A stretch of 52,830 nucleotides of DNA from Oscillospiraceae bacterium (GTDB lineage Bacteria > Bacillota > Clostridia > Oscillospirales > Ruminococcaceae). The notes under the pieces were generated by a model. It ran no database searches. It was not told the DNA's origin and saw only the letters and a program-made list of their open reading frames with translations. Positions 21,334-30,041 of the stretch are shown here, one piece after another; positions within the stretch are counted from its first letter, which is position 1, and every line of letters begins with the position of its first letter. The position numbers were made by a program, and so were the translations under genes. The stretch covers positions 1-52,830 of the forward strand of contig CACXZI010000016.1 in the NCBI GenBank assembly GCA_902772105.1. Direction: 5' to 3'.

Positions 21334-23427
21334 TTATGCAAAAGAAAAATCTATTTTACCCAAAGAAACATTAACATTTTTCACAATAACTTCAACTTTT
21401 TGGCCTATTTCATAACTTTTCTTTTTGTCTTTAGAAACAAATTTTAAATTGTCGGAAAATATAAATTCATTGCCTAATTCTCTTAAACCTATAAAACCTT
21501 CCACTGTGTTTTCTAACAAAACAAAAATTCCGCGATCTATAATAGAACTAATTTCTCCTTTAAATTTTTCACCTATTCTATCTTTTAAAAATTCCGCTTT
21601 AAAGCAATCAACACAACTTCTTTCAATTGAAATTGCTTTTTTTTCGGCTTTGGAAGAAGATTTTGCCGCTTTTTTAACATATTTTTTATATTTTAAATTT
21701 AAAGAATCTAAATCAGAATTTTTAATATATTCCGATAGAATTCTGTGGATTAAAAGATCGGGATATCTTCGAATTGGAGATGTAAAATGTGTATATTTTT
21801 TTAGTGCCAACCCAAAATGGCCAATTGGTGTTTCTTTATATTCAGCTTTTTCCATACTGCGTAAAATGTTTATGTTTAAAATGGAAAATAATTTAGTATC
21901 TTTATATTCTTTTAAAATGTTGCTTAAAACATATGGTTTAATTGGCGGGTTTAATTCACTAGAAGGAATTTGTAGTTTTTTTAGTAGTTCTTTTAATGCA
22001 AAAACCTTTTCGGATTTTGGAGCTTCGTGAACACGATAGATAAATGGAAGTTTTTTTTCAATTGCAAATGTTGCAACAGCAGTGTTTGCCAAAATCATAA
22101 ATTCTTCTATTATTTCTTCTGCAATTCCACTCTTTTTTTCTTCAACAGATATTGTTTTTTCGTTTTCGTCTAGTTTTATAATGCTTTCTTTTGTTATTAT
22201 TTCAACGGCATTTCTTTTAATTTTGTTGTTTTTTAAAATTAAATATAATTCATGCATTATTTCTATTTTTTCTAAAACTGGTTTATATTTTTCAAAATAT
22301 AAACTGTTTTCTTTTTTTTCTAATATATCGTTAATTTCTTCATAAACACCTTTTATTTTAGAAGATATTATTGTTTTTTTTAGTTTAAAATCTAAAACTT
22401 TGCCGGTTAAATCTAGTTTTAAAATAACCGAAAAAGAGAGTTTTTTTTCATTAGGGTTTAAAGAACAAAGATCGCACGAAAGTTCATTAGGAAGCATTGG
22501 AACAACCTTGTTAGCATAATAAATTGAAGTTCCTCTTTTTTTTGCTTCTTGATCTACTATTCCAAATGGTTTAACAAAATGAGAAACATCTGCAATGTGA
22601 ACCCCTAAAATATAGTGATCCTTAAATTTTTCAATAGAAACAGCATCGTCTAAATCTTTTGCAGTTATGCCGTCTATTGTAAATATTGTTTTTTCTGTTA
22701 AATCTTCTCTTTTTTCAAAGTCTTTTTTTGTTATTTTTTCTTTTAATTTTTTAGCTTCTTTTATAATAGAATCTTCAAAAGAAAAAGAAACCCCCAAAGA
22801 CAGAGCAATCGCATCAGCACAATTAGAAGCTTTTAAAGAAGTTTTGCAGTTTTTTAAAATAGTGCAAATAATTTCTTGATATTTAACACTGCGTTTAAAA
22901 ATTTTCACAACAACCTTGTCGTAAACACTAAGGCCTTTTTCATCAGATTTTTTAATTTTAAACAAACTTTTTGAAAAGCTATCTGGTTTTAAATAAAATT
23001 TACCTTGTTTTTTTATAACAATGCCAGTGAAACTATCTTTTGTTTCTTCAATTATTTTTTCTATTTTTGCTTCTTCTAGATGTTTTTCACCAGTGTTTCT
23101 ATAAACGGTTTTTAGCGCAAAAGCAACATCTCCACAAAGAGCACCTTTTGAAAATTTCTTTAAAATCAAAACTTTTGTGGAATCTTTTAACTTTTCTGCT
23201 ATTATAAAACCATTGCAGTCTTTAGTAACCAAAACCTTAAAAAAGCCTAATTTCTCCGGCAAGAAAAACTTTTCTTTTTTCTTAATTAGTTTATTTTTTT
23301 TAACTAATTTAGAAACCATATCCCTAATTTTTTTTCTTTCTATGTTATTAAAAGTTGAATATAGTTCCTCTAAAGAAATTTCTCCTTTTTTATTTTTTTT
23401 TAAAGCTTTTAAAATTTTATCTTTCAT
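21334..23427 (-). CDS. rnr: Ribonuclease R
   Basis: Processive 3'-to-5' exoribonuclease of the RNB family, acting on structured RNA and in RNA quality control. The 697 residues include an N-terminal helix-turn-helix-like region (about 1-60), cold-shock-like domains, the RNB catalytic core with FTIDGITAKDLDDAVSIE (metal-binding aspartates) and HYILGVHIADVSHFV, the late FTSPIRRYPDLLIHRIL motif and a C-terminal S1 domain (GEKFKGEISSIIDRGIFVLL). It starts seven bases after the secG stop, so translation is probably coupled. Clostridia often have smpB next; here it is absent and a repeat spacer follows. No clear terminator is seen. Confidence 0.96.
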   Translation of the reverse strand: MKDKILKALKKNKKGEISLEELYSTFNNIERKKIRDMVSKLVKKNKLIKKKEKFFLPEKLGFFKVLVTKDCNGFIIAEKLKDSTKVLILKKFSKGALCGDVAFALKTVYRNTGEKHLEEAKIEKIIEETKDSFTGIVIKKQGKFYLKPDSFSKSLFKIKKSDEKGLSVYDKVVVKIFKRSVKYQEIICTILKNCKTSLKASNCADAIALSLGVSFSFEDSIIKEAKKLKEKITKKDFEKREDLTEKTIFTIDGITAKDLDDAVSIEKFKDHYILGVHIADVSHFVKPFGIVDQEAKKRGTSIYYANKVVPMLPNELSCDLCSLNPNEKKLSFSVILKLDLTGKVLDFKLKKTIISSKIKGVYEEINDILEKKENSLYFEKYKPVLEKIEIMHELYLILKNNKIKRNAVEIITKESIIKLDENEKTISVEEKKSGIAEEIIEEFMILANTAVATFAIEKKLPFIYRVHEAPKSEKVFALKELLKKLQIPSSELNPPIKPYVLSNILKEYKDTKLFSILNINILRSMEKAEYKETPIGHFGLALKKYTHFTSPIRRYPDLLIHRILSEYIKNSDLDSLNLKYKKYVKKAAKSSSKAEKKAISIERSCVDCFKAEFLKDRIGEKFKGEISSIIDRGIFVLLENTVEGFIGLRELGNEFIFSDNLKFVSKDKKKSYEIGQKVEVIVKNVNVSLGKIDFSFA

Positions 23428-23433
23428 ATAAAT

Positions 23434-23706
23434 TTATTTTGATTTAGACACAATGGCAAGAATGTTTGTTGCTATAACTATTAGGAAAAAAACAATCGCA
23501 AAAAATGTTGTTGCCCTTTTTAATCTTGCATCTTTTGTTCTGTTTCCTCCTGTGTTTAAAAAAGATTCAGAACTTCCTCCTTGAATTGCCCCAGAAAGAC
23601 CATTGTCTTTTCCTTCTTGCAAAAGAACAACAAATATCAAAAAAAATCCAGCAATTAAAAGAGAAACTCCAAAAATAATTTCTAAAACAGACATTTTAAT
23701 TTCCAC
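23434..23706 (-). CDS. secG: Protein translocase subunit SecG
   Basis: Small membrane subunit of the SecYEG export channel. The 90 residues contain two hydrophobic segments (about 6-28 and 63-85) around the conserved QEGKDNGLSGAIQGGSSESF loop. The start is a GTG at 23706: GGAGG lies at 23718-23722, whereas the in-frame ATG at 23694 would be too far from it. It forms the classical secG-rnr pair. The Sec pathway is needed to export the signal-peptide proteins encoded to its right. Confidence 0.95.
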   Translation of the reverse strand: MEIKMSVLEIIFGVSLLIAGFFLIFVVLLQEGKDNGLSGAIQGGSSESFLNTGGNRTKDARLKRATTFFAIVFFLIVIATNILAIVSKSK

Positions 23707-23947
23707 AGCAATTTATACCTCCAGTTTAATACTATAAATAATGTTTATATTATATATTATTTTATGTTAATTTTCAAGTTAAATAGAAATATATTTGATT
23801 TTAATTATAAGATCAATTGTATAATATTATATAAATTCAACTTATAGTATAAAAACAAAACTATAGTTTAAGTTTTTTTATATGATTTACAAAAACTATT
23901 TTTAACATAATATATTAGTTTAAGAAATTTATAATAGATGATATAAA

Positions 23948-24515
23948 GAAAAACAACATATAAAAGTTTTATATAATTTTAAGACTATAGTTTAATTAAC
24001 GCTTAAAAATATATTTTTAGAATATAAATTAGTGTGGACATAACTTCAAAAATTTAATATATTATTACTTTTTGTTTATTTAAAAATAAATTATTAACTT
24101 TAAAAATAAACAAAACTCTATAATATTATTTTATTAAAAAATTAGAATTAGTAGGAGTATATATCCAGAGGAATAATATAAAATTTTTTATGTCTACTCA
24201 AAATAATTAAGTATATTAATATTAAAAAATCTATTTGTTATTTATTTAAATTTAAAACAAATAAAAAGTAGAAAAACAACATATAAAAGTTTTATATAAT
24301 TTTAAAACTATAGTTTAATTAGTGCTTAGAAGATATATTTTTAGAATATAAATTAGTGTGGACATAACTTCAAAAATTTAATATATTATTACTTTTATGT
24401 TTATTTAAAAATAAATTATTAATTTAAAAAACAAACAAAACTCTATAATATTATTTTATTAAAAAATTAAAATTATAAGAATATATATTTAGAGGAATAA
24501 TATAAAATTTTTATG
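23948..24515. repeat. Direct repeat, 323-bp period, before secG
   Basis: GAAAAACAACATATAAAAGT starts at 23948 and at 24271. About 240 bases are shared, including ATTAGTGTGGACATAACTTC, with scattered changes. The spacer from 23707 to 24740 holds no other structure that I can support, apart from the presumed secG promoter. Confidence 0.85.
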
Positions 24516-24740
24516 AAATATTGTGAGAGTTTTATTGATTAAAAAACTAATCATTAATTATAGCATATATCTATTAATTTAAAAAATTAAGTATTAGCAA
24601 CAATGATTAAATCAGTTAAAATTGTTTTTTATAAAAAATTTTTATATATAGTTTATTTTACTGTAAAATATTAATTAAATTTTTAAATGTTTTAATATTT
24701 GCTAATAAATAATAAAATTAATAGATTGATTTTAAAAAAA

Positions 24741-24770
24741 CAAAAAAGCCTCATATTTATGAGGCTTAAA
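24741..24770 (-). terminator. Terminator of the small acidic protein gene
   Basis: Perfect 9-bp stem AAGCCTCAT/ATGAGGCTT (24746-24754 with 24759-24767) with a 4-base loop, followed on the minus strand by a run of T. It overlaps the end of the gene by a few bases only. Confidence 0.92.
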
Positions 24771-24772
24771 AT

Positions 24773-25030
24773 TTAATCACCACAAACATTAAATGGGTCA
24801 TTTGCAAGTAGTTCACGAGCACGTTCATGCTCAGCCTCACTATCTTCATCTTCCGATTCTTCTTCTTGCTCTTCTTCTTGTTCTTCTTCACTCTCTTCTT
24901 CAGATTCTCCTTCTGATTCTTCATATTCATATTCATCGTCTGAGTAAGGAATACAACAAGCTTTGTTAATAAAAACTAAAGGGACAATAACTGCAAGAAA
25001 TGCTGACAATAAAATGTTAATTTTCTTCAT
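24773..25030 (-). CDS. Small secreted Glu-rich acidic protein
   Basis: An 85-residue protein with a signal-peptide-like N-terminus (Lys-Lys, then hydrophobic residues 5-22) ending near KACCIP. The mature part is dominated by an acidic tract of Glu, Ser, Asp and Gln (about residues 31-66) and a short end, ARELLANDPFNVCGD. The Cys pair 25-26 and Cys83 could form a disulfide; a lipoprotein is less likely because the lipobox fit is poor. GGAGG precedes the ATG, a promoter lies at 25063-25091 and a perfect terminator follows, so it is a complete monocistronic unit. Not recognised; acidic C-termini also occur in the next gene. Confidence 0.75.
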   Translation of the reverse strand: MKKINILLSAFLAVIVPLVFINKACCIPYSDDEYEYEESEGESEEESEEEQEEEQEEESEDEDSEAEHERARELLANDPFNVCGD

Positions 25031-25062
25031 AAAAAAACCTCCTTTTAGATCCTTTCAAACAA

Positions 25063-25091
25063 ATTTTATCAAAAAAGGAAAATTTTTCCAA
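25063..25091 (-). promoter_or_regulatory. Promoter of the small acidic protein gene
   Basis: On the minus strand TTGGAA (25086-25091) and TAAAAT (25063-25068) are 17 bases apart, with TGA directly before the -10 hexamer. A GGAGG site and the ATG follow at ordinary distances. Confidence 0.6.
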
Positions 25092-25254
25092 TTTAATTTA
25101 GATATAAACATGTCTAAAAAATAATTTTTTTTTAGGTTATAACTATTAAAAAATTTTAGAATAATTTAGAAAACCTACAATTTTTTATGAGATTTTAAAA
25201 ACATAGTAAAAAACAAATGATAATTGTATTAAAAATTTAAAAAAACAATCTAAA

Positions 25255-25405
25255 TATGAGTTTTCTTTTAAATATATAGTCATTTAAAAATTTATATGGT
25301 TTTTCAAATTTTTCAAATTCTATTGGAAATCTAAAGTTTTCAAAATAGTCTTCTTCATAAAGGCAGTTACTAAAATTAGGAATAGTGTTGCTATTTTTAA
25401 AAAAA
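25255..25405 (-). pseudogene. Decayed copy of the C-terminal part of the 25.5-29.0 kb gene
   Basis: Read on the minus strand this stretch still encodes KNSNTIPNFSNCLYEEDYFE and continues through FEKFEKPYKFLNDYIFKRK, nearly identical to the segment of the neighbouring large protein around plus-strand positions 25680-25805. It is joined in frame to the equivalent of plus-strand 25900-25930, so about 34 codons are missing at a PNF/ENF microhomology. There is no start codon or ribosome binding site, and the frame soon meets stops. It sits just beyond the terminator of the parent gene. Confidence 0.85.
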
Positions 25406-25407
25406 AT

Positions 25408-25446
25408 AAAAATTCCCCCAAATTTTAAGTAAGGGGAAATTTTTAA
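25408..25446 (-). terminator. Terminator of the large secreted protein gene
   Basis: GC-containing stem TTCCCC/GGGGAA with a 14-base loop, followed on the minus strand by a T-rich run. It lies 30 bases past the stop codon of the large gene. Confidence 0.7.
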
Positions 25447-25473
25447 TATTATTTAAAAATGAATGTTGTTTCC

Positions 25474-28400
25474 TTAGAGCTCTTCAAATTCTTCGAATTC
25501 ATCGTCTTCTTCTTCCTCTTCTTCATTTTCGTAATCTTTTTTATCATATTCGAAAAATGGCAAAAAGTTTAAAAGGTCAAAACTTGTGAATGTTAAGTGT
25601 TTTAAACAGTTTGCAAAAGTCATAAATAGTTCGGTAATTTCAGGAAAATATTCATAAATCTTTTTTAAATGTTTGTTGCTCAATAAAAATTTTCTTTTAA
25701 ATATATAGTCGTTTAAAAATTTATATGGTTTTTCAAATTTTTCAAATTCTATTGGAAACTTAAAGTTTTCAAAATAGTCTTCTTCATAAAGGCAGTTATT
25801 AAAATTTTCGTTTTTGTTTTCGGTGAGAATATCTTTATCATTTAAATCATAATAGTTGTTAAAATATATATTCAAATTATCCTTTTCAAGTAATTTATTA
25901 AAATTTGGAAGAGTATTTTTATTTTTTAAAACAATGCGTATTTTTTCTTTTAACTCTTTATATGGTGAATATAATGAATCTAAAAGGTTATATAGGGCAC
26001 ATAATTGCTTATATTTATTATTAAATTTTTCGTTTTTGTTTATTGTGTATGTTTTAAAATTAAAATTTTTATTTTTTTTGATGTATGTTTTAAAGTTTGA
26101 AAGTAGCGTTTTGCTGTGACCTAAAAATCTTGTTATTCCAATAACAAAAAGACATATTTCTTTGTCAAAATTTTTAGTTTTTTCATGAATTTTGTAATAA
26201 ATATTTTTTGCTATTAAGGCTACTTTTTCGAGCTCATTTAAAAAAGAATCTAAATTTTTTGTTAATATATTTTCAAAATTTTCTTCAAAATTAATTATTC
26301 CTTCTTCGTTTAGTTCTTTAATTGGTTTAGAAAGTTTATCTTTAAATTTTTTAACGCTTTCAAATAGATCTTTGCTAAAAAGAGCGTTTTCTAAATATGT
26401 TGTGCTATCTTCTCTGTTAATAAAAGAACTAATCATATCAAAATATTTGCTTGGTTTTGTTATATAGTCAAAAAACGATTTATTAATATTAAAATTTGTT
26501 CCTTTTTCTTTAAATATTTCTTTATTGTGTTCAATATTTATTAAAAAGGCATATAGAAATTGCAAATATTTTTCTTGTTCTCGAACCGAAATTTCATTGT
26601 TATTTTTATTTATGTTAAAAGGAATTTTAATTTTTTCATCATAGTAATTATAATTATCGCTGTAGTCATTGTTATAGACATTATCATATAAAGGAATTAT
26701 TATTTTATTTCTTTCTCGTATTTTTTTAAGGCCATCTTCAAAATTTTTTAGCATATTTTTATATTGAAATATTGTGTGTTCTATGTTTTCGTTGCTAAAA
26801 AAGTAGCTGTCATTTAAATCTTCTTTGTCGACGATATTTAAAAATATATTTAATCTATTTTCTTCTAAGTTTAAAACATGACTTAAAATTTCAAAAGAGA
26901 CATTATTTTTTATATATTCTGGAACATTTTTGTAGTAGCTATCATAATAAAAAGCAACGTTTTCGGTTAAAGCTTTACAAAGATATAACTTATCTTTAAT
27001 AGAGTCAATTCTTTCGTTTATTTTAGTTCCATCATGTTCATTTGTTTGTTCAGAAAAGCTTTTTATAATAGATTTTACTAGTTTATCGTTATTAGATTTT
27101 TTTTTACTTTTTTTGTTTTTGTTATTTTTCACTTCAATAAAATCAAACTTTGCTATTTGTTTTAATAAATAATTTTTAGCTTTATTTAGTTTATGTTTAA
27201 AATATTTATATGTTTCAAAATATATTTTGGATTGGTTGTTTAATATTTTGTCTTCATAAGTTCTATCCTCTATTCCTTCGCATTCTAATTTTTTTATTAG
27301 GTTAAAAAGTTTTTGCATTTGTTCGTAGTTTAAAGCAAGGTTTAAAAGGTAGTCTTCTAGTTTATATATTATAGGGCTTGTTGGAGAAAATAAAAAATAG
27401 CCATCATTTTTTTCGGATTTTTTAAATTCGTTTTTATATATGCTTTTGTCAATAAAATCCTGAAATTTAAAAATTTTAAATATTGAATTATTTATAATGT
27501 TCATCAAATATTCTATTTCGGCTATTTTATCCATGCTATATATACTTAATTGTTTTTTTAATTCTTCTTGTAGCTCAAATGGTTTTTCTTTGTTTTCTTT
27601 AAATGTTTTTATTAATTCACAGTAAGTTTTAGATATTTCTTTTGTTGAAAGAGGGCTATTTAGTAGTTTTAAAGAATTGTAGTTTGTTTTATGTACTAGG
27701 TTTTTGATGTTATTATTAAAAAAATCTATGTAGTCGTTATATGTTAATTCTTTTTTTTTGTTGTTTTGTTCTTCTTTAATTAAATATGGTGAAGTAGGGC
27801 CATCAATATCTAAAATTTCATTTTTATATTCTAAGTATGTATCCACAAAATTTATGGGTTTTATATCTATTTCTTCTAGTGGATTTTCTAAACTATATAA
27901 AAATGTATTAAGTTTTTTGGTTGTGTTATTAATAATGGTTAACATATAAGGAAAAAGTTCACAAACCGAATCATATTGAGATTTTGCTTTAGGTGAAGGG
28001 CTTTTTTCAAAGTCAGCATAGTTTTTGCAAAGTAGGTTTAATTTATTAAGCGATTTTTTTGATGTTTCTAAAAAATCTAGTAATGCATCTATATCGCTTT
28101 TTAAATCTTTTGTGCTAAAATTTGGGGTGGGAATAGATTTTCCTTTGTCTTTTTTTATTGTGTCCATAATGTTTTCTAGTGTATTTTTTTTAGTGTTTTT
28201 GTTAATAAAGCTATTGTTATAGCTAGCATTTAAAATTGCGCTATTATATATTTTTTCTATTATTTTTAGTGTATTTAGTAATTTTTCTTCTAAAGACGTC
28301 CAAAATTCAACAACAGAAACTTTTGAATTGTTGCTAAATTTTAAAATTTTTTGTTTGTTTTTTAGGTTTTCTATAGATTCTTCTATTGAAGGGATAACGT

Positions 28401-29046
28401 GATCTTTCATTTTTTCATAAATTTTTTCTATTAAATCACATAACTTTAATTCAGATGTTATTTGTTTGTTGTTTTTAAATTTTAGAAATAAATTTTCTAA
28501 TTCATTTTTTATTATATTAAATTTGTCAATAATAATTTTTGTTGTTGGAATTGTGAGTTTATTTTTACTTATCTTTTCGTTTACAAGGCCGTCTTCAATA
28601 TCTTTTAACCAGCCTGAAAATGTTGTGAGATATTGAAAAATATTAAAAAAAACTGTAAAATCCATCTGCGTTTCTTTTTTTTCTTTTGATGTTATCATTA
28701 TATTATCTTTTGTGTCTAAAAATTTTAATTCTCTAAATTCTTTTATTATTTCGTCCATATGATATATTATTTCATTTTTGTGTTCTTCCGCAAATTTTTC
28801 TTTATCTTCTTTTGCAAGAAAAAAAGTGTTGTTTTGATTTTTTGTTATTTTATCTTCTAAGTTTTTTTCATATACTTCTATTGAGTTTTGAATTAACTGT
28901 ATATCTGTTTTTGAAAATTGCGGTTTTTTATATATTTGATTCATACTAATTTTTTGTTTTTCAACGTTGTTCTTCATAGCACTTGTGCTCAAATTAAATA
29001 ACGCCATATATGCCAGCAATAAAGTGATTTTTCTAATTTTTTTCAT
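25474..29046 (-). CDS. Large secreted helical protein, unrecognised
   Basis: From the ATG at 29046 the protein has 1190 residues. An in-frame ATG at 29061 overlaps the GGAGG (29055-29059) and is rejected. A signal peptide covers about the first 23 residues with a likely cleavage after STSA. The rest is Lys/Glu/Asn-rich, almost free of Gly and Pro, and predicted mainly helical with many Leu/Ile-spaced heptad-like stretches. The C-terminus is an acidic tail of Glu and Asp (about the last 17 residues). No catalytic motif, LPxTG anchor or membrane segment after the signal is seen. It has its own promoter (29089-29116). It may be a large exported or surface protein of a host-associated bacterium; function unknown. 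Confidence 0.85.
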   Translation of the reverse strand: MKKIRKITLLLAYMALFNLSTSAMKNNVEKQKISMNQIYKKPQFSKTDIQLIQNSIEVYEKNLEDKITKNQNNTFFLAKEDKEKFAEEHKNEIIYHMDEIIKEFRELKFLDTKDNIMITSKEKKETQMDFTVFFNIFQYLTTFSGWLKDIEDGLVNEKISKNKLTIPTTKIIIDKFNIIKNELENLFLKFKNNKQITSELKLCDLIEKIYEKMKDHVIPSIEESIENLKNKQKILKFSNNSKVSVVEFWTSLEEKLLNTLKIIEKIYNSAILNASYNNSFINKNTKKNTLENIMDTIKKDKGKSIPTPNFSTKDLKSDIDALLDFLETSKKSLNKLNLLCKNYADFEKSPSPKAKSQYDSVCELFPYMLTIINNTTKKLNTFLYSLENPLEEIDIKPINFVDTYLEYKNEILDIDGPTSPYLIKEEQNNKKKELTYNDYIDFFNNNIKNLVHKTNYNSLKLLNSPLSTKEISKTYCELIKTFKENKEKPFELQEELKKQLSIYSMDKIAEIEYLMNIINNSIFKIFKFQDFIDKSIYKNEFKKSEKNDGYFLFSPTSPIIYKLEDYLLNLALNYEQMQKLFNLIKKLECEGIEDRTYEDKILNNQSKIYFETYKYFKHKLNKAKNYLLKQIAKFDFIEVKNNKNKKSKKKSNNDKLVKSIIKSFSEQTNEHDGTKINERIDSIKDKLYLCKALTENVAFYYDSYYKNVPEYIKNNVSFEILSHVLNLEENRLNIFLNIVDKEDLNDSYFFSNENIEHTIFQYKNMLKNFEDGLKKIRERNKIIIPLYDNVYNNDYSDNYNYYDEKIKIPFNINKNNNEISVREQEKYLQFLYAFLINIEHNKEIFKEKGTNFNINKSFFDYITKPSKYFDMISSFINREDSTTYLENALFSKDLFESVKKFKDKLSKPIKELNEEGIINFEENFENILTKNLDSFLNELEKVALIAKNIYYKIHEKTKNFDKEICLFVIGITRFLGHSKTLLSNFKTYIKKNKNFNFKTYTINKNEKFNNKYKQLCALYNLLDSLYSPYKELKEKIRIVLKNKNTLPNFNKLLEKDNLNIYFNNYYDLNDKDILTENKNENFNNCLYEEDYFENFKFPIEFEKFEKPYKFLNDYIFKRKFLLSNKHLKKIYEYFPEITELFMTFANCLKHLTFTSFDLLNFLPFFEYDKKDYENEEEEEEDDEFEEFEEL

Positions 29047-29088
29047 TTTTATAACCTCCATAAGTTTTAAACATTCCTTTTTTACATT

Positions 29089-29116
29089 ATTTTACATTTT
29101 TACCAAATATTGTCAA
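29089..29116 (-). promoter_or_regulatory. Promoter of the 25.5-29.0 kb gene
   Basis: On the minus strand a perfect TTGACA (29111-29116) and TAAAAT (29089-29094) are 16 bases apart, leaving a leader of about 40 bases to the ATG at 29046. It abuts the modular repeat that begins at about 29130. Confidence 0.7.
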
Positions 29117-29129
29117 ATATATTTTTTAA

Positions 29130-29900
29130 ATTTTTTCATTACGTAGAAAGTTTCTTTACGTAGAAAGTTTGATATAAATTAAAATTTATCACTCGCCATG
29201 ATGTTTTATCTAACTTCATTCGGCCTGCTAAATTCTTTTTCAATATGTAGAAAGTTTGATGAAGGTTAAAGTAGGTCACCCGCCATGATGTTTTATCTAA
29301 CTTCATTTGGCCTGCTAAATTTTTTCATTACGTAGAAAGTTTGATGTAACTTTTAATTAGTCACTCGCCAAGAAATTTTAAGAAACTTTTTAAACCTGCT
29401 AAATTCTTTTTCGGTACGTAGCAAGTTTGATGTAACTTTTAAATTAGTCACTCGCCAAGAAATTTTAAGAAACTTTTTAAACCTGCTAAATTTTTTCATT
29501 ACGTAGAAAGTTTGATATAAATTAAAATTAATCACTCGCCATGATGTTTTATCTAACTTCATTTGGCCTGCTAAATTTTTTCATTACGTAGTAAGTTTGA
29601 TATAAATTAAAATTTATCACTCGCCATGATGTTTTATCTAACTTCATTTGGCCTGCTAAATTTTTTCTTTACGTAGCAAGTTTGATGTAATTTTAAATTA
29701 ATCACTCGCCAAAAAGTTTCATTACGTAGTAAGTTTGATATAAATTAAAATTTATCACTCGCCATAAAGTTTCTTTACGTAGCAAGTTTGATGTAATTTT
29801 AAATTAATCCCTCGCCATAAAGTTTTTTTACGTAGCAAATTTGATGTAATTTTTAATTAATCACTCGCCATAAAGTTAAATCAAATTCATTTGGCCTGCT
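29130..29900 (+). repeat. Modular ATTACGTAG/CACTCGCCA/CCTGCTAAAT repeat, locus 2
   Basis: About ten head-to-tail units of roughly 52-88 bases. A full unit reads TTTCATTACGTAG, (A/C)AAGTTTGAT, an AT linker, TCACTCGCCA, an AACTTCATTTGGCCTGCTAAA block. Shorter units near 29700-29870 lack the last block. Linkers come in two main versions, so the array is a mosaic. The same modules occur inverted at 2140-2796. A 69-codon frame on the minus strand within it is only a by-product of the repeats. Confidence 0.9.
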
Positions 29901-29959
29901 AAATTCTATTTAAAATAATGTGTTTTTATTAAATTTTAAAAAGGAGGGGAGAGGGTATA

Positions 29960-30007
29960 AAAAAACCTAACTATAAAGTTTATAGGAAAACCTTATAATT
30001 AGGTTAT
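29960..30007 (-). terminator. Terminator of the 30.0-31.6 kb gene
   Basis: Stem AACCTAA/TTAGGTT enclosing inner complementary CTATAA/TTATAG-type words, followed on the minus strand by a T run. A purine-rich block, TTAAATTTTAAAAAGGAGGG (plus strand, about 29931-29950), lies just beyond; similar blocks follow the terminators at 32.9 kb and the gene end at 40.7 kb. Confidence 0.75.
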
Positions 30008-30041
30008 TAAAATTATTATTTATATGCTTAAAACCATATTT

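Noticed and set aside
29353..29562. 69-codon minus-strand frame with repeats SRFKKFLKISWRVTN
   Set aside because: It lies wholly inside the modular repeat array, and its repeats are simply the DNA repeats translated; no ribosome binding site.
29130..29900. CRISPR array
   Set aside because: There is no constant repeat of 23-37 bases separated by unique spacers of equal size; both blocks and linkers recur, spacing varies and no cas gene is nearby.
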